Source: Janthinobacterium agaricidamnosum NBRC 102515 = DSM 9628 (GTDB taxonomy: Bacteria > Pseudomonadota > Gammaproteobacteria > Burkholderiales > Burkholderiaceae_D). Taken from it: DNA of 30,070 bases. Location: the NCBI RefSeq assembly GCF_000723165.1, contig NZ_HG322949.1:809864-839933 (forward strand), read 5' to 3'. The notes beneath the pieces are model-generated. The model searched no databases. It saw only the letters and a list, made by a program, of their open reading frames with translations, and was not told where the DNA came from. The translations under genes and the position numbers were made by a program. Below are positions 1 through 8,184 of the stretch, piece by piece. Position 1 is the stretch's first letter. Every line of letters begins with the position of its first letter.

Positions 1-1351
1 CTTCGCGTCCGATGCGCAGCGCAAAATCATGCGGCGGCAAGCCGACCAGCACCGGGCCGCTGGTCTTGTTTGCCGGATCGAAACGCTGCTTGCTGGTAAA
101 TACGCGTTGAAAAAAGCCGGCGCCGATTTCAGCCAATGGCTTGCGGCGCTGATATTCCTGGTTCCATGTGGTAGGACCGTCGCCCCACAGGCTTTTGCGC
201 GGCTTGCCCGCAGTCGTCGACAGGCCGTGGCCATCGATATGGTCCGGTACGCCTTGCCAGCCGATGCCTTGCATATTGTCCAGCGCGACGGTCATGTCTT
301 CCGGGCAGAAATACAGATAGACCTTGCCGCGGTTGTCGCGGTCAGCCGCCGCGCTCCATGCCGCACCGACCATGCCATGGTGTCTGGCCTGATCGGTCAA
401 GGCTGCCAGCGCCGGCGCGGCATGTTTCTTGGCCACCACGCCTTGCACGATCTGGGCCAGTGTTTGCAGCCGGGCGTGCAAGGTCTGGCGCGCATCGAGC
501 GCCGCATACTGGCCGGCCATGGCCTCATCCTCGCCGCCGCCAAACAGCCGGCTCGATTCGACGGCGCTGAAAAACAGGGTGGTGTCTTGCACCAGGCTGT
601 ATGGCGGATGGGTCAGTATCAATGTGTCGGCCGGGCGTTTTCCTTCATCGAGCAGGAAGGCTTGCGCCAGCAGCGCGATCAGGCAGCCCTGGCTATGCGC
701 GACGATGGAAACGACTTCATCCTTGTCATAGTCGCGGATCATGGCGATCAATGCCGCCAGGCGCTTGGCCGCCAGCACCATGTACATGCGCCCGGGCGCC
801 GTTTTTAACGGCCGCAGCGGATCGCCGCCGGCGTCAAGCGGCGAAAACAAACCCTTGTTCCACATGTCCGGCAAGGTGCTGGTGGCGTTGCCGAACGGAC
901 CGCCATTCTTGGACAAGTCCTTGTCCAGCCTATTGCCGTAGCGGTCGGTGCGCTGGCCGTTGATGCCTTGGGCGGCGTTCGAGCGTTCCCGATAGCCCCA
1001 GTAAAACGGAATCACCGGGCTGTGGGTGGTCTCATCGATCTTGCGCTTGAAGTAGACCGCGTCCGGGTCCGGTTCCAGCACGTCCTTGTCGGCGGCGCCC
1101 GGCAGGCGGTAGGCGGCGGGCGTGAACAGGCTGGAAGCGCACGGCGCGATGCCATGCAGCCGCGTATCGAGTCCCTGGCACAGCCCTTGTTCCACGGGAC
1201 CGAAGCTGGTGCCGACATCGTTGACGCCGTGAATCACGATGATGTTGCCGGGCAGGGCGGGCTTGACGTTGACGGTTTTGTCGTAGGCCCGGTTGCATTG
1301 CAGCACCGTGCTGTCCCGCCCGATCACATACGGAAGTTTGGGGTAGGCCAT
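1..1351 (-). CDS. tle3: T6SS lipase effector, Tle3-like alpha/beta hydrolase (3' part beyond window)
   Basis: Reading from an ATG at 1351 the frame stays open to the window edge, giving at least 450 residues, so the C-terminus is missing. The protein has an alpha/beta-hydrolase layout: a strand followed by HGVND at residues 41-45 (likely oxyanion-hole side) and the nucleophile elbow AHSQG with Ser220. A Ser-His-Ser-Gln-Gly type elbow is typical of the Tle3 group of type VI lipase effectors (DUF3274 family), which attack membrane phospholipids of rival cells. There is no signal peptide, as expected for VgrG-delivered cargo. The start lies 2 bases after the vgrG stop, and its ribosome binding site (CAGGAG) is inside the end of vgrG, so the two are translationally coupled. 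The family assignment comes from motif and context. The immunity gene would be expected beyond the left edge. Confidence 0.72.
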   Translation of the reverse strand, partial: MAYPKLPYVIGRDSTVLQCNRAYDKTVNVKPALPGNIIVIHGVNDVGTSFGPVEQGLCQGLDTRLHGIAPCASSLFTPAAYRLPGAADKDVLEPDPDAVYFKRKIDETTHSPVIPFYWGYRERSNAAQGINGQRTDRYGNRLDKDLSKNGGPFGNATSTLPDMWNKGLFSPLDAGGDPLRPLKTAPGRMYMVLAAKRLAALIAMIRDYDKDEVVSIVAHSQGCLIALLAQAFLLDEGKRPADTLILTHPPYSLVQDTTLFFSAVESSRLFGGGEDEAMAGQYAALDARQTLHARLQTLAQIVQGVVAKKHAAPALAALTDQARHHGMVGAAWSAAADRDNRGKVYLYFCPEDMTVALDNMQGIGWQGVPDHIDGHGLSTTAGKPRKSLWGDGPTTWNQEYQRRKPLAEIGAGFFQRVFTSKQRFDPANKTSGPVLVGLPPHDFALRIGRE

Positions 1352-1353
1352 TA

Positions 1354-4101
1354 CTACTCCTGATCGGTCAAAATACGCACGTGGGCGATATGCATGGCGT
1401 CGCGCTGTAATATGCCGGTCTTGCCCATGGCGTCGCTGATGCCTTTGACGGTGCTGCCGTCGCTCATCTCGATTTCGAATGCGCGGTTCGGCGCGATCGC
1501 GGCGGCGCCGGTGTGTGCGCCATATTGAAGAATGAATTGTTGATCTGGCGCGCCGCCAGGGAAGGCTGGCAATTCGGTATGCATCGTGGCTGGCCCGTCT
1601 GTCATGAAACGGGCGGACAGGTTCTTGATGTCGCCATTGCTGCCCAGCGTGATGCCGCCGCCGATCTTGATAAAGGAGCCATCTTCGGCGATCAGCTGGA
1701 TTTCCTTCGCCATCAAGACGATCTTGCTGTCGCTGGCGCTAATCTTGACGTTCTTTGCTGCATTGATTTCGGTATCGTCATGCTGGCTTTGCATCAGCAG
1801 CTTGCCATGGTGGGCAATCGCCTTGATGCCGTGATGATGCGAGAACAGTGAAATACCATGTCCGGCGTTGAGATTAAAGCGTTGTCCCGCTGTCAATTGC
1901 ATATGTTGCTGCGCTACGCTGTCGGTATTGCCGCCGGTATAGCTGACGATGGTTTTGGGTGTCGCGAAACTGATGCCGTCGGGCACACTGATGCCGATCA
2001 GCGCTGCGCCGCCGCCATCGCCTTCAGCGGCGGTATTACCGCCGTTTTCCCATTGTTTGAGCTTGGTTTGCAACTCAGCTTGCGCTTGCTCATCGAGCGG
2101 CAGCGCCTGGTGTTCGGCGGCATAGTTACCCAGGGAACGGAACTGTTCCAGGCATTGTTCCATCAGCGACAGGTATTCCGCGCGGGCCAATTGACTGTCG
2201 ACGGCATGCAGGCGTTGCCAGGCGGTCAGCAAGATACCCTTGGCGGCGCGCAGCGCCACATGTTCGTCGCTGCGCAGTTCCGCACCGTTGCCGCGCGCCA
2301 CGCCTTTGCCGCCGCTTCTCGGGTGGGTCAGGTAGCCGAGATTCAATTCGCTGTGCCCATGATCGCTGGCCAGTTGGGCGCTGACCTGGCCTGGACTATC
2401 GTCAAAACGCAACTGGTTATAACCCTGGGCGCCGATTTCCTGGCTGACGATGCCGGACAGGTATTTCTCGGCAGGCAAGCGGCTGCTGCGGTTGAAGGCC
2501 GGTGGCGGCGTCTTGCCGCCATGTACGCGGCCGCTGATCAGCATTTTGTCCGGATCGCCGCCGAGGAAGGTGATAATCACTTCATCGCCTACCCTGGGCA
2601 GCGAAATCGCGCCGCATGACTCGCCAGCCCAGGAGCTGGCCACCCGCACCCAGGCCGAGTCGCGCTCGCCGCCGGATGCGCCGGCGCCTTGCGCATGCGC
2701 GTGATCTTCAGGCCGGCAAGCGGGAAAACGTATCTTGACGCGGCCCTGCTCGTCGCAATGGACCACCGAATCCTCAGGGCCGACCACGGTCACGCTTTGG
2801 GCTGTCGCATGCGGCAGGTCGGTGCGCGTATCATAGGCGGGTACGATGGGAATGCCGCGCCGTACGCAACTGAAACGATTGCTGTAGCGCGCGCCGCGCT
2901 CGGCGCTGGCTTGTTGCAATTGCTCGCTGTCGTGATGCCAGTGATTCAGTGCAAACAGCCGGCGCACCCTGTCATTGAGTGTCTTGGGAAGATTGTTTTC
3001 AGCGTCGATCCTCAATTCGGTGAACACGAATTCACGTTCCTGCTGCGCATGGGTGTCGAGTTCGGCGTGGCCGCTGACGCTTTTCCATTGTCCGATCCGC
3101 AGTTCGCGGTCGCCGCTTTCGCCCTGGAAGCATTTCGCGTCATATTCATGGCGTTGCATCAGCAAGGCGCCCAGGCTGCGGTAGTCGTCGCCATTGTCTC
3201 CCGCGTGCGGGACATCGACCAGATAGTCATCCAGCGAGGCTGCCAACTGGTCGCCGAGCGCGCCTTGCGGATGGTCATTGTCGTGCTGGCTGTTGATCGA
3301 CCAGGCCTGCTTGTAATCCCAGCTGCGGCGGCTGACTTTTCCGGGCACCAGCGTGCGCGCGGCGTGCCACGCGGTAATGCAGTCGCTGGTTTCGGTGCCA
3401 TCGTCACGGTGGTAGCGTACGCTGCCTTCACCGTTTTGCCGCAACGACCAGACATCGTCGAACAGCACCAGTGTATGCGTGGCGATATCTTGGTCGCCTT
3501 TGGCGCTGCTCGCGCCGGCTTCGATAAACCAGGCCAGGCCGCGCCGTTTCCACAAGCGGCGCAGGAAAGCGGCGTCCGATTCGTTGTATTGCATGGTGAA
3601 TTCGCGGGCCGGATAACTTTTCAGGCGGCCCAGGTCGAAGTCGAAGGCGCGTGCCAGCAGGGCGTTGCTCTTGCGCCATTCATTGAGCACGATATCGGTG
3701 ATATCCACTTCGCTGGCATGGCGAAATACGCGGGTATTGTTGCGTTTCTCCAAAATCGCCAGCGCATCGCGCATGATCAATTGATAGGTGGCCAGGCCGC
3801 CATCGCTTTCACCTTCGACGGCGCGTGTGACGATGCCGCAGACCGGCCTTAGATGCCCGTTGGCAGTGACAAACTGCAGTTCGGCAGGCATGGCAATGAA
3901 TTGCTTGAGCGGTAAACCGGCTTTGGTGGCGATGCACAACAGCGAGTATTCAATGCCGCCGCATATGGTTTCGATGCCGCTGACATGTTTGACCAGTAAT
4001 AAATCGTCGCTGGCGCCGTGTTCGGTCCACAGGCGCAAGCGGATAGGGCGGTTGGCGACACTCAATGCCGAACCCAAGTCGGGCAGACAGTTTTCTTCCA
4101 T
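1354..4101 (-). CDS. vgrG: Type VI secretion system spike protein VgrG
   Basis: This 915-residue protein forms the trimeric tip of the T6SS tube. Residues 1-430 form the gp27-like base. Residues 450-530 carry the gp5-like OB fold with its hallmark string: EQGRVKIRFP at 451-460, SWAGESCG at 490-497, LPRVGDEVIITF at 501-512, GGDPD at 514-518. Residues about 600-690 are a helical linker, about 690-835 a DUF2345 beta-helix needle, and about 853-911 a small beta-rich transthyretin-like tail (QFILQY...DGSTVKGISDAMGKT). Such tails often serve as effector docking sites, and a lipase effector follows immediately. AGGA lies 11 bases before the ATG at 4101. No other T6SS structural gene is present, so this is an orphan vgrG-effector cassette beside housekeeping genes. 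Confidence 0.95.
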   Translation of the reverse strand: MEENCLPDLGSALSVANRPIRLRLWTEHGASDDLLLVKHVSGIETICGGIEYSLLCIATKAGLPLKQFIAMPAELQFVTANGHLRPVCGIVTRAVEGESDGGLATYQLIMRDALAILEKRNNTRVFRHASEVDITDIVLNEWRKSNALLARAFDFDLGRLKSYPAREFTMQYNESDAAFLRRLWKRRGLAWFIEAGASSAKGDQDIATHTLVLFDDVWSLRQNGEGSVRYHRDDGTETSDCITAWHAARTLVPGKVSRRSWDYKQAWSINSQHDNDHPQGALGDQLAASLDDYLVDVPHAGDNGDDYRSLGALLMQRHEYDAKCFQGESGDRELRIGQWKSVSGHAELDTHAQQEREFVFTELRIDAENNLPKTLNDRVRRLFALNHWHHDSEQLQQASAERGARYSNRFSCVRRGIPIVPAYDTRTDLPHATAQSVTVVGPEDSVVHCDEQGRVKIRFPACRPEDHAHAQGAGASGGERDSAWVRVASSWAGESCGAISLPRVGDEVIITFLGGDPDKMLISGRVHGGKTPPPAFNRSSRLPAEKYLSGIVSQEIGAQGYNQLRFDDSPGQVSAQLASDHGHSELNLGYLTHPRSGGKGVARGNGAELRSDEHVALRAAKGILLTAWQRLHAVDSQLARAEYLSLMEQCLEQFRSLGNYAAEHQALPLDEQAQAELQTKLKQWENGGNTAAEGDGGGAALIGISVPDGISFATPKTIVSYTGGNTDSVAQQHMQLTAGQRFNLNAGHGISLFSHHHGIKAIAHHGKLLMQSQHDDTEINAAKNVKISASDSKIVLMAKEIQLIAEDGSFIKIGGGITLGSNGDIKNLSARFMTDGPATMHTELPAFPGGAPDQQFILQYGAHTGAAAIAPNRAFEIEMSDGSTVKGISDAMGKTGILQRDAMHIAHVRILTDQE

Positions 4102-4315
4102 CGCGGCAATTCCTGAGTGGATACTGCGGTTTGAACGACGGGTACGGCAATCCGGACGTGATTGTCTATAAGATAAGATTTTGCAGTCTAGTTGATGATG
4201 GCGACACTAACAAATCCATCAAGCCGCATGTTTGCGATAGAACAGGGAAGGGAAGTTAACGGGCTGCATGCCTTGCCAGCCCTTGTTTTTTGCACAGCTT
4301 TACTTACTGTATATG
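4102..4315. other. Intergenic region upstream of vgrG
   Basis: This is 214 bases with locally AT-rich sequence around 4165-4190 that could hold the vgrG promoter on the minus strand, although I see no convincing -35/-10 pair. A hairpin at 4261-4282 (GGGCTG / CAGCCC, 10-base loop) is followed by a T-rich run on the plus strand only. No plus-strand gene ends there. Confidence 0.4.
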
Positions 4316-4738
4316 TCAGCGGCGCCGCACACACTCGACATACGCGTCGCCATCCGGCGGCAAGCCGGAACGCTGCGAGGTCCAGATCATCTGGCCCAGG
4401 CATTCCATCACTTCATGGTGCGCGGCGTGCAGCGAGTCGCGGCGCTGGGTCAGTTGCTGCACGCCAAGCTTGATGCCGCGCGGCTGGTCGACCGACACTT
4501 GTTCGGCGATCGATAAGTGCATCGACAGGTGCAGGAAGGGATTGGCCTGGCCACCCTCGACCGAATAGTCGCGCGCCAAGGCGGCTTCGACGTCGTTCAA
4601 GTCGTTTTCATATTCCGGGTGTTGCACGATCCAGTCGACGGCGATCGCTTCGAGCGGGCTTAAGATTTCGTTGGCGCGGTGCTTGCGGTAGGTTTCGCAA
4701 AAAAAGCGGCGCACATCGTCTGAGGACGGATTAAACAT
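4316..4738 (-). CDS. DUF1841 family protein
   Basis: This 140-residue protein begins MFNPSSDDVRRFFCETYRKH and matches what I recall of the DUF1841 family, small soluble proteins of about 140 residues common in beta- and gammaproteobacteria with no established function. It is rich in helices and charged residues and has no signal peptide or membrane segment. Conserved-looking parts are LSPLEAIAVDWIVQHPEY (about residues 27-44), NPFLHLSMHLSIAEQ (about 68-82) and HEVMECLGQMIWTSQR near the C-terminus. The frame extends upstream to 4885, but the extra 49 residues are Arg/Cys-rich and unlike the family, so I chose the ATG at 4738. No strong Shine-Dalgarno is seen before it. It lies between the vgrG cassette and the reductase-like gene and shares no evident function with either. 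Confidence 0.82.
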   Translation of the reverse strand: MFNPSSDDVRRFFCETYRKHRANEILSPLEAIAVDWIVQHPEYENDLNDVEAALARDYSVEGGQANPFLHLSMHLSIAEQVSVDQPRGIKLGVQQLTQRRDSLHAAHHEVMECLGQMIWTSQRSGLPPDGDAYVECVRRR

Positions 4739-4826
4739 TGTGGCTGGCTGAAGTAAATGGAGCAGCCGCCATTGTACCGCGTGGGGAACATGTCGACAGC
4801 GGGTGCCCCGATCAGCCTGGCCCGGT

Positions 4827-5360
4827 TCAGGGCGGCAGCGGACTATAGCGGCTTTGCAGCAAGCCGCTGGGATACGCATGGGCATGTTGCAAGCGCCAAT
4901 TGCTCATGCTCAAGTCTGTGGCAAACAGCGGTATGCCCTTGCCGAGAATCACCGGCAGCCAGTTCAGCGTCAAGGTGTCGACCAGTCCGCCAGCCAGGCC
5001 CTGGCGAACCGCCGCGCCGCCGTCGAGATAGACATGGCGCCGCCCGGCTTGCCGCAATGCCGCCAGCAAGTCCGCCAGCGCGCCGTCATGGGCGGTTTCG
5101 CCGTGGCGCGCTTGCAATGGCCGGTGCGTCAGCACCACCACCTGCTTGCCGTGATACGGCCACGATGCGAAACGCAGTACGGCATCGTAGGTGTTGCGTC
5201 CCATCACCAGTACATCGATGTCGTCCAGCAGCGCCTGATAGCCGGTATCTTCGGGCGGATCGGTCGCCACCGCCGACAGCCACGACAAGTCGCCGTCTGT
5301 GCCGGCCAGATAGCCATCCAGGCTGATGCCTGAAAATACGCTGACTTTGAGTTGATGCAT
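4827..5360 (-). CDS. Dihydrofolate reductase family protein (RibD C-terminal fold)
   Basis: This 177-residue soluble protein has the DHFR/RibD_C fold. Marks are the N-terminal strand VFSGISLDGYLAG (residues 8-20), the VMGRNTYD turn (about 52-59) that binds the NADPH phosphate in this fold, and the late VYLDGGAAVRQGL helix cap followed by LPVILGKGIPLF. The group is related to YyaP/YwjB-type NAD(P)H oxidoreductases whose substrates are mostly unknown; it is not the housekeeping folA. GGAGG lies 7 bases before the ATG. It is transcribed divergently from a TetR regulator, and a perfect inverted repeat lies between them, so it is the likely target of that regulator. Such pairs are common for flavin- or drug-related reductases, but no substrate can be deduced. 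Confidence 0.85.
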   Translation of the reverse strand: MHQLKVSVFSGISLDGYLAGTDGDLSWLSAVATDPPEDTGYQALLDDIDVLVMGRNTYDAVLRFASWPYHGKQVVVLTHRPLQARHGETAHDGALADLLAALRQAGRRHVYLDGGAAVRQGLAGGLVDTLTLNWLPVILGKGIPLFATDLSMSNWRLQHAHAYPSGLLQSRYSPLPP

Positions 5361-5374
5361 TTTGCCTCCATTAT

Positions 5375-5403
5375 TTCTACGATGTAGAATTATTGTATTC
5401 TAC
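5375..5403. promoter_or_regulatory. Palindromic operator between the reductase gene and tetR
   Basis: TTCTAC (5375-5380), GAT, GTAGAA (5384-5389) is a perfect 6+6 inverted repeat with a 3-base centre. The half-site TTCTAC recurs at 5398-5403, 23 bases after the first. The site lies in the short region between the divergent starts, where a TetR-type dimer controlling both genes would bind. That the adjacent TetR protein binds here is inferred. Confidence 0.6.
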
Positions 5404-5422
5404 ATTGACGATGGTGGGGATC

Positions 5423-5980
5423 ATGAAAGAAACAAAGCCGCGCGGCCGGCCGCAACGGGGAGGAAACAAGCTGGAGCGGCAGGCCATCGTGGACGCCGCG
5501 CTGGGCTTGTTGCAATCTGACGCAGCCGATTTTTCGATGCGCAGCCTGTCGAGGCAATTGGGCGTCGATCCGATGGCGCTCTACCATTACTTCCGCGACA
5601 AGGATGCGTTGCTGAAGGCCGTCGCGTCGCTGCTGTTTTCGGCGCTGGATCCGGCCCGGCCGCCATTCTCTGCCGAGGATGAGGCGCCAGTCCGCCTGTC
5701 GGGCTTGTGCCGGGCCTACCTGGGATTGCTGCGCAAGGCGCCGATGCTGATGCGTCTGATGACACGGGGCCGTGTCGATCATGCCGACGCGCCGGCACGC
5801 TTTGCCGCGCTGTTCAGTCTGGCTATTGAGGAATGGAGATTCAGCCCGGCACGGGAAGCGCTGCTGCGCGATGTGCTGGTCGATTACCTGCATGGCTATG
5901 CGCTGGCGTTCTTGCCGGCCGGCGACGATGGCTGGCAAGATGGCGTGGCCTTGATTGTGGCCGGCGGCAGGGTCGGATAG
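5423..5980 (+). CDS. TetR family transcriptional regulator
   Basis: This is a 185-residue DNA-binding repressor. The N-terminal helix-turn-helix is visible as FSMRSLSRQLGVDPMALYHYFRDKDALLKAV (about residues 35-65), the standard TetR pattern ending in the YHYF-x-K-x-LL recognition helix. The remaining helices form a ligand-binding and dimerisation domain of unspecified ligand. I chose the ATG at 5423 because the basic leader MKETKPRGRPQRG is typical and a GGTGGGGA stretch precedes it; an in-frame ATG at 5411 and a TTG at 5393 would overlap the operator. It is divergent from the DHFR-fold gene and probably represses that gene and itself. The protein is slightly short at the C-terminus compared with many TetR members (190-220 residues). 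Confidence 0.88.
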   Translation: MKETKPRGRPQRGGNKLERQAIVDAALGLLQSDAADFSMRSLSRQLGVDPMALYHYFRDKDALLKAVASLLFSALDPARPPFSAEDEAPVRLSGLCRAYLGLLRKAPMLMRLMTRGRVDHADAPARFAALFSLAIEEWRFSPAREALLRDVLVDYLHGYALAFLPAGDDGWQDGVALIVAGGRVG

Positions 5981-6408
5981 CGGCCGTTACCGACGCTATT
6001 TGTGACCGTTTAGTTACTTCGTTTTTGAACCCCATAGTAAGTATTATCCACTATCCAATCGTACATATCGGGGTAAATATCGATGATAAAATCGCGTTTT
6101 ATTGATATTGCCTGTAGACATTAATAGCATGCTGTCGGCGGTTGTGGGGCTGGGCAGAGTTAAACATGTAGGGGCATCCGTTATTCCCTTGGCTCGCACC
6201 TTTGCGGCCGGCTTGGCTCTTGCCGAGTGCGGGATCCCGGCGTAACACCGCCATCAAGCCAGCTTTTTTCGTATCCCATGGTGCAAGAATGGCCAACCGT
6301 GCCCGTGGTCCGGGCATGGCGAACAGCTCAGTTCGCAGGCAGTGAGCGCATGACTTTGCCGACGTGAAGTCCAGAATATTCTTTTAGTATTTATCAACGG
6401 AGTTACCT
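5981..6408. other. Non-coding region upstream of mqo
   Basis: These 428 bases contain no convincing gene. The start has a weak ATAGCG/CGCTAT hairpin (5977-5999) that may end tetR transcription. The middle is AT-rich and has a two-part hairpin at 6077-6108. From about 6185 to 6270 the DNA is GC-rich and can fold with an outer GGCTTG/CAAGCC pair followed by six Ts. The end (6361-6408) is AT-rich, likely holds the mqo promoter, and has CGGAG 6 bases before the mqo start. Confidence 0.5.
6210..6269 (+). terminator. Possible intrinsic terminator or leader RNA element upstream of mqo
   Basis: GGCTTG (6210-6215) can pair with CAAGCC (6255-6260). The enclosed sequence contains GGGATCCC and a GGCG-taacac-CGCC hairpin. 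Three bases later comes a run of six Ts (6264-6269). This could be a terminator for a leader transcript or a short RNA, 140 bases before mqo. The outer stem is only 6 bp, so support is modest. Confidence 0.3.
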
Positions 6409-8067
6409 ATGCGTAAATCAATCTTATTTTTTATGGCGTGCCTGATCTTGACGGCATGCGACAAGACGCTGCCGGCGTCGTCCGAAAAGCCGGTCGATGT
6501 GTTGCTGATCGGCGCAGGCACCATGAGCGCGACCCTCGGTTCGATGCTCAAGGAACTGGACCCGTCGCTGACGATGGCGATGTACGAGCGTCTCGATTCG
6601 GTCGCGGCGGAAAGCTCGGATGCGATGAACAACGCCGGCACCGGCCACTCGGCGTTCATGGAACTGAACTACACGCCGGAAGCGGCTGACGGCCATGTCG
6701 AAACCAAGAAAGCGGTCGAGATCAACGAGCAATTCGAGATTTCCAAGCAATTCTGGGCTTATGAAGTAGCGCATAAAAACCTGGGCGATCCACGCAGCTT
6801 CATCAACAACGTGCCGCACATGAGTTTTGTGTGGGGCGACGACAATATCGCCTTCCTGCGCAAGCGTTATGCCGCGCTGCAAAAAGAGAATCTGTTCAAG
6901 GGCATGCTGTATAGCGAAGACCATGCCCAGATCGAGCAATGGGCGCCGCTGGTCATGACCGGCCGGGATAAAAACCAGAAGGTCGCGGCGACCCGCATGG
7001 AGATCGGCACCGATGTCAACTACGGCACCCTGACCCGCAGCCTGGTGAAAAATTTGACCGAGAAGCATGGCGTCGAATTGCACCTGCGTAATCAAGTGGA
7101 AGATATCAAGCGCGGCGCCGATGGCGTGTGGAACGTGAAAGTGAAGAACCTGGCTGACGGCAAGGAACAGAACGTGCGCGCGAAGTTCGTCTTCGTCGGC
7201 GCCGGTGGCGGTGCGCTGCCGCTGCTGGAAAAATCGGGTATTCCTGAAGCCAAGGGTTTTGGCGGCGTGCCGGTCGGCGGCCAATGGCTGGTAACCACCA
7301 ATCCTGAAGTGATCAAGCAGCATTACGCCAAGGTCTACGGCAAGGCGTCGGTCGGTTCGCCGCCGATGTCGGTGCCGCACCTGGACACCCGTATCATCGA
7401 TGGCAAGCAAGCTTTGCTGTTTGGCCCGTTCGCCACCTTCTCGACCAAGTTCCTGAAAAACGGTTCGTGGATCGACTTGCCGGCCTCGATCGGCACCGGC
7501 AATGTGCGTCCGATGTTGCAAGCTGGCTACGACAATATCCCGCTGACCAAGTACCTGGTGCAGCAAGTGATGAACTCGCCTGAAGACCGCCTGAAGACCT
7601 TGCGTGAATACTTCCCGAACGCCAGGATGGAAGACTGGACGCTGCAAAACGCCGGCCAGCGCGTGCAAATCGTCCGCGACGACCCGGTCAAGGGCGGTTT
7701 GTTGCAGTTCGGCACTGAAGTGGTGGGCGCCGCCGATGGCAGCATCGTTGCCTTGCTGGGCGCCTCGCCAGGCGCGTCGACCGCGCCGCCTATCATGATC
7801 AAAGTGTTGCAAACCGCGTTCAAGGGCCGCTTGGCGACGCCTGAATGGCAAGCGAAGATGAAAGAAATGGTGCCGTCGTATGGCCGCAAGCTCAATGACG
7901 ACGTGGCGCTGGCCAACCAGATCCGCCAGTACAGCAGTGCAGGCCTGGGCTTGAAGGCGTTCACGCTGGAGGCGTCGGGCGCTGCTCCTGCCGCTGCCGT
8001 GGTGCCGGTCGCCGCGGCTGTCGCTCCTGCCGCCGCCGCTCCCGCTGCCAGCGCTGCGGCGAACTGA
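6409..8067 (+). CDS. mqo: Malate:quinone oxidoreductase
   Basis: This 552-residue FAD enzyme oxidises malate to oxaloacetate and passes electrons to the quinone pool, working in the TCA cycle at the inner membrane. The FAD-binding loop is [12 protein letters not shown] (residues 30-41), followed by typical family stretches: [56 protein letters not shown] and [10 protein letters not shown]. The N-terminus [19 protein letters not shown] is a lipoprotein signal with lipobox LTAC (lipidated Cys17, then Asp18), which would anchor the mature protein in the membrane. The last 30 or so residues are an Ala/Pro/Val-rich tail that looks disordered. The start is supported by CGGAG 6 bases upstream. It is a single gene closed by a strong terminator, with rppH convergent. 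Confidence 0.96.
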   Translation: MRKSILFFMACLILTACDKTLPASSEKPVDVLLIGAGTMSATLGSMLKELDPSLTMAMYERLDSVAAESSDAMNNAGTGHSAFMELNYTPEAADGHVETKKAVEINEQFEISKQFWAYEVAHKNLGDPRSFINNVPHMSFVWGDDNIAFLRKRYAALQKENLFKGMLYSEDHAQIEQWAPLVMTGRDKNQKVAATRMEIGTDVNYGTLTRSLVKNLTEKHGVELHLRNQVEDIKRGADGVWNVKVKNLADGKEQNVRAKFVFVGAGGGALPLLEKSGIPEAKGFGGVPVGGQWLVTTNPEVIKQHYAKVYGKASVGSPPMSVPHLDTRIIDGKQALLFGPFATFSTKFLKNGSWIDLPASIGTGNVRPMLQAGYDNIPLTKYLVQQVMNSPEDRLKTLREYFPNARMEDWTLQNAGQRVQIVRDDPVKGGLLQFGTEVVGAADGSIVALLGASPGASTAPPIMIKVLQTAFKGRLATPEWQAKMKEMVPSYGRKLNDDVALANQIRQYSSAGLGLKAFTLEASGAAPAAAVVPVAAAVAPAAAAPAASAAAN

Positions 8068-8118
8068 TCGTTTGTGTGTCAGCCGCACCGGCCCGGCCGG
8101 TGTGGTGTGTAGGAAATA

Positions 8119-8150
8119 AAAAGGGCGTCCAGTGCTGGACGCCCTTTTTT
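8119..8150 (+). terminator. Intrinsic terminator after mqo
   Basis: AAGGGCGTCC (8121-8130) and GGACGCCCTT (8137-8146) form a perfect 10-bp stem around AGTGCT, followed by a T run. The A-rich stretch before the stem gives a U tail on the other strand, so it can also end rppH transcription from the right. Confidence 0.93.
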
Positions 8151-8184
8151 GTTGCCAGCTGCCGTATGGCGCTGAGTTGCTTGC

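Noticed and set aside
4261..4291. Terminator-like hairpin on the plus strand before vgrG
   Set aside because: Only a 6-bp stem, and no plus-strand gene ends here; on the minus strand, where it could end the DUF1841 transcript, there is no T run.
6424..8088. Long minus-strand open frame opposite mqo, and a similar one opposite proS (8973-10646)
   Set aside because: Both are shadows of well-conserved plus-strand genes and have His/Arg/Gln-rich compositions typical of antisense frames.
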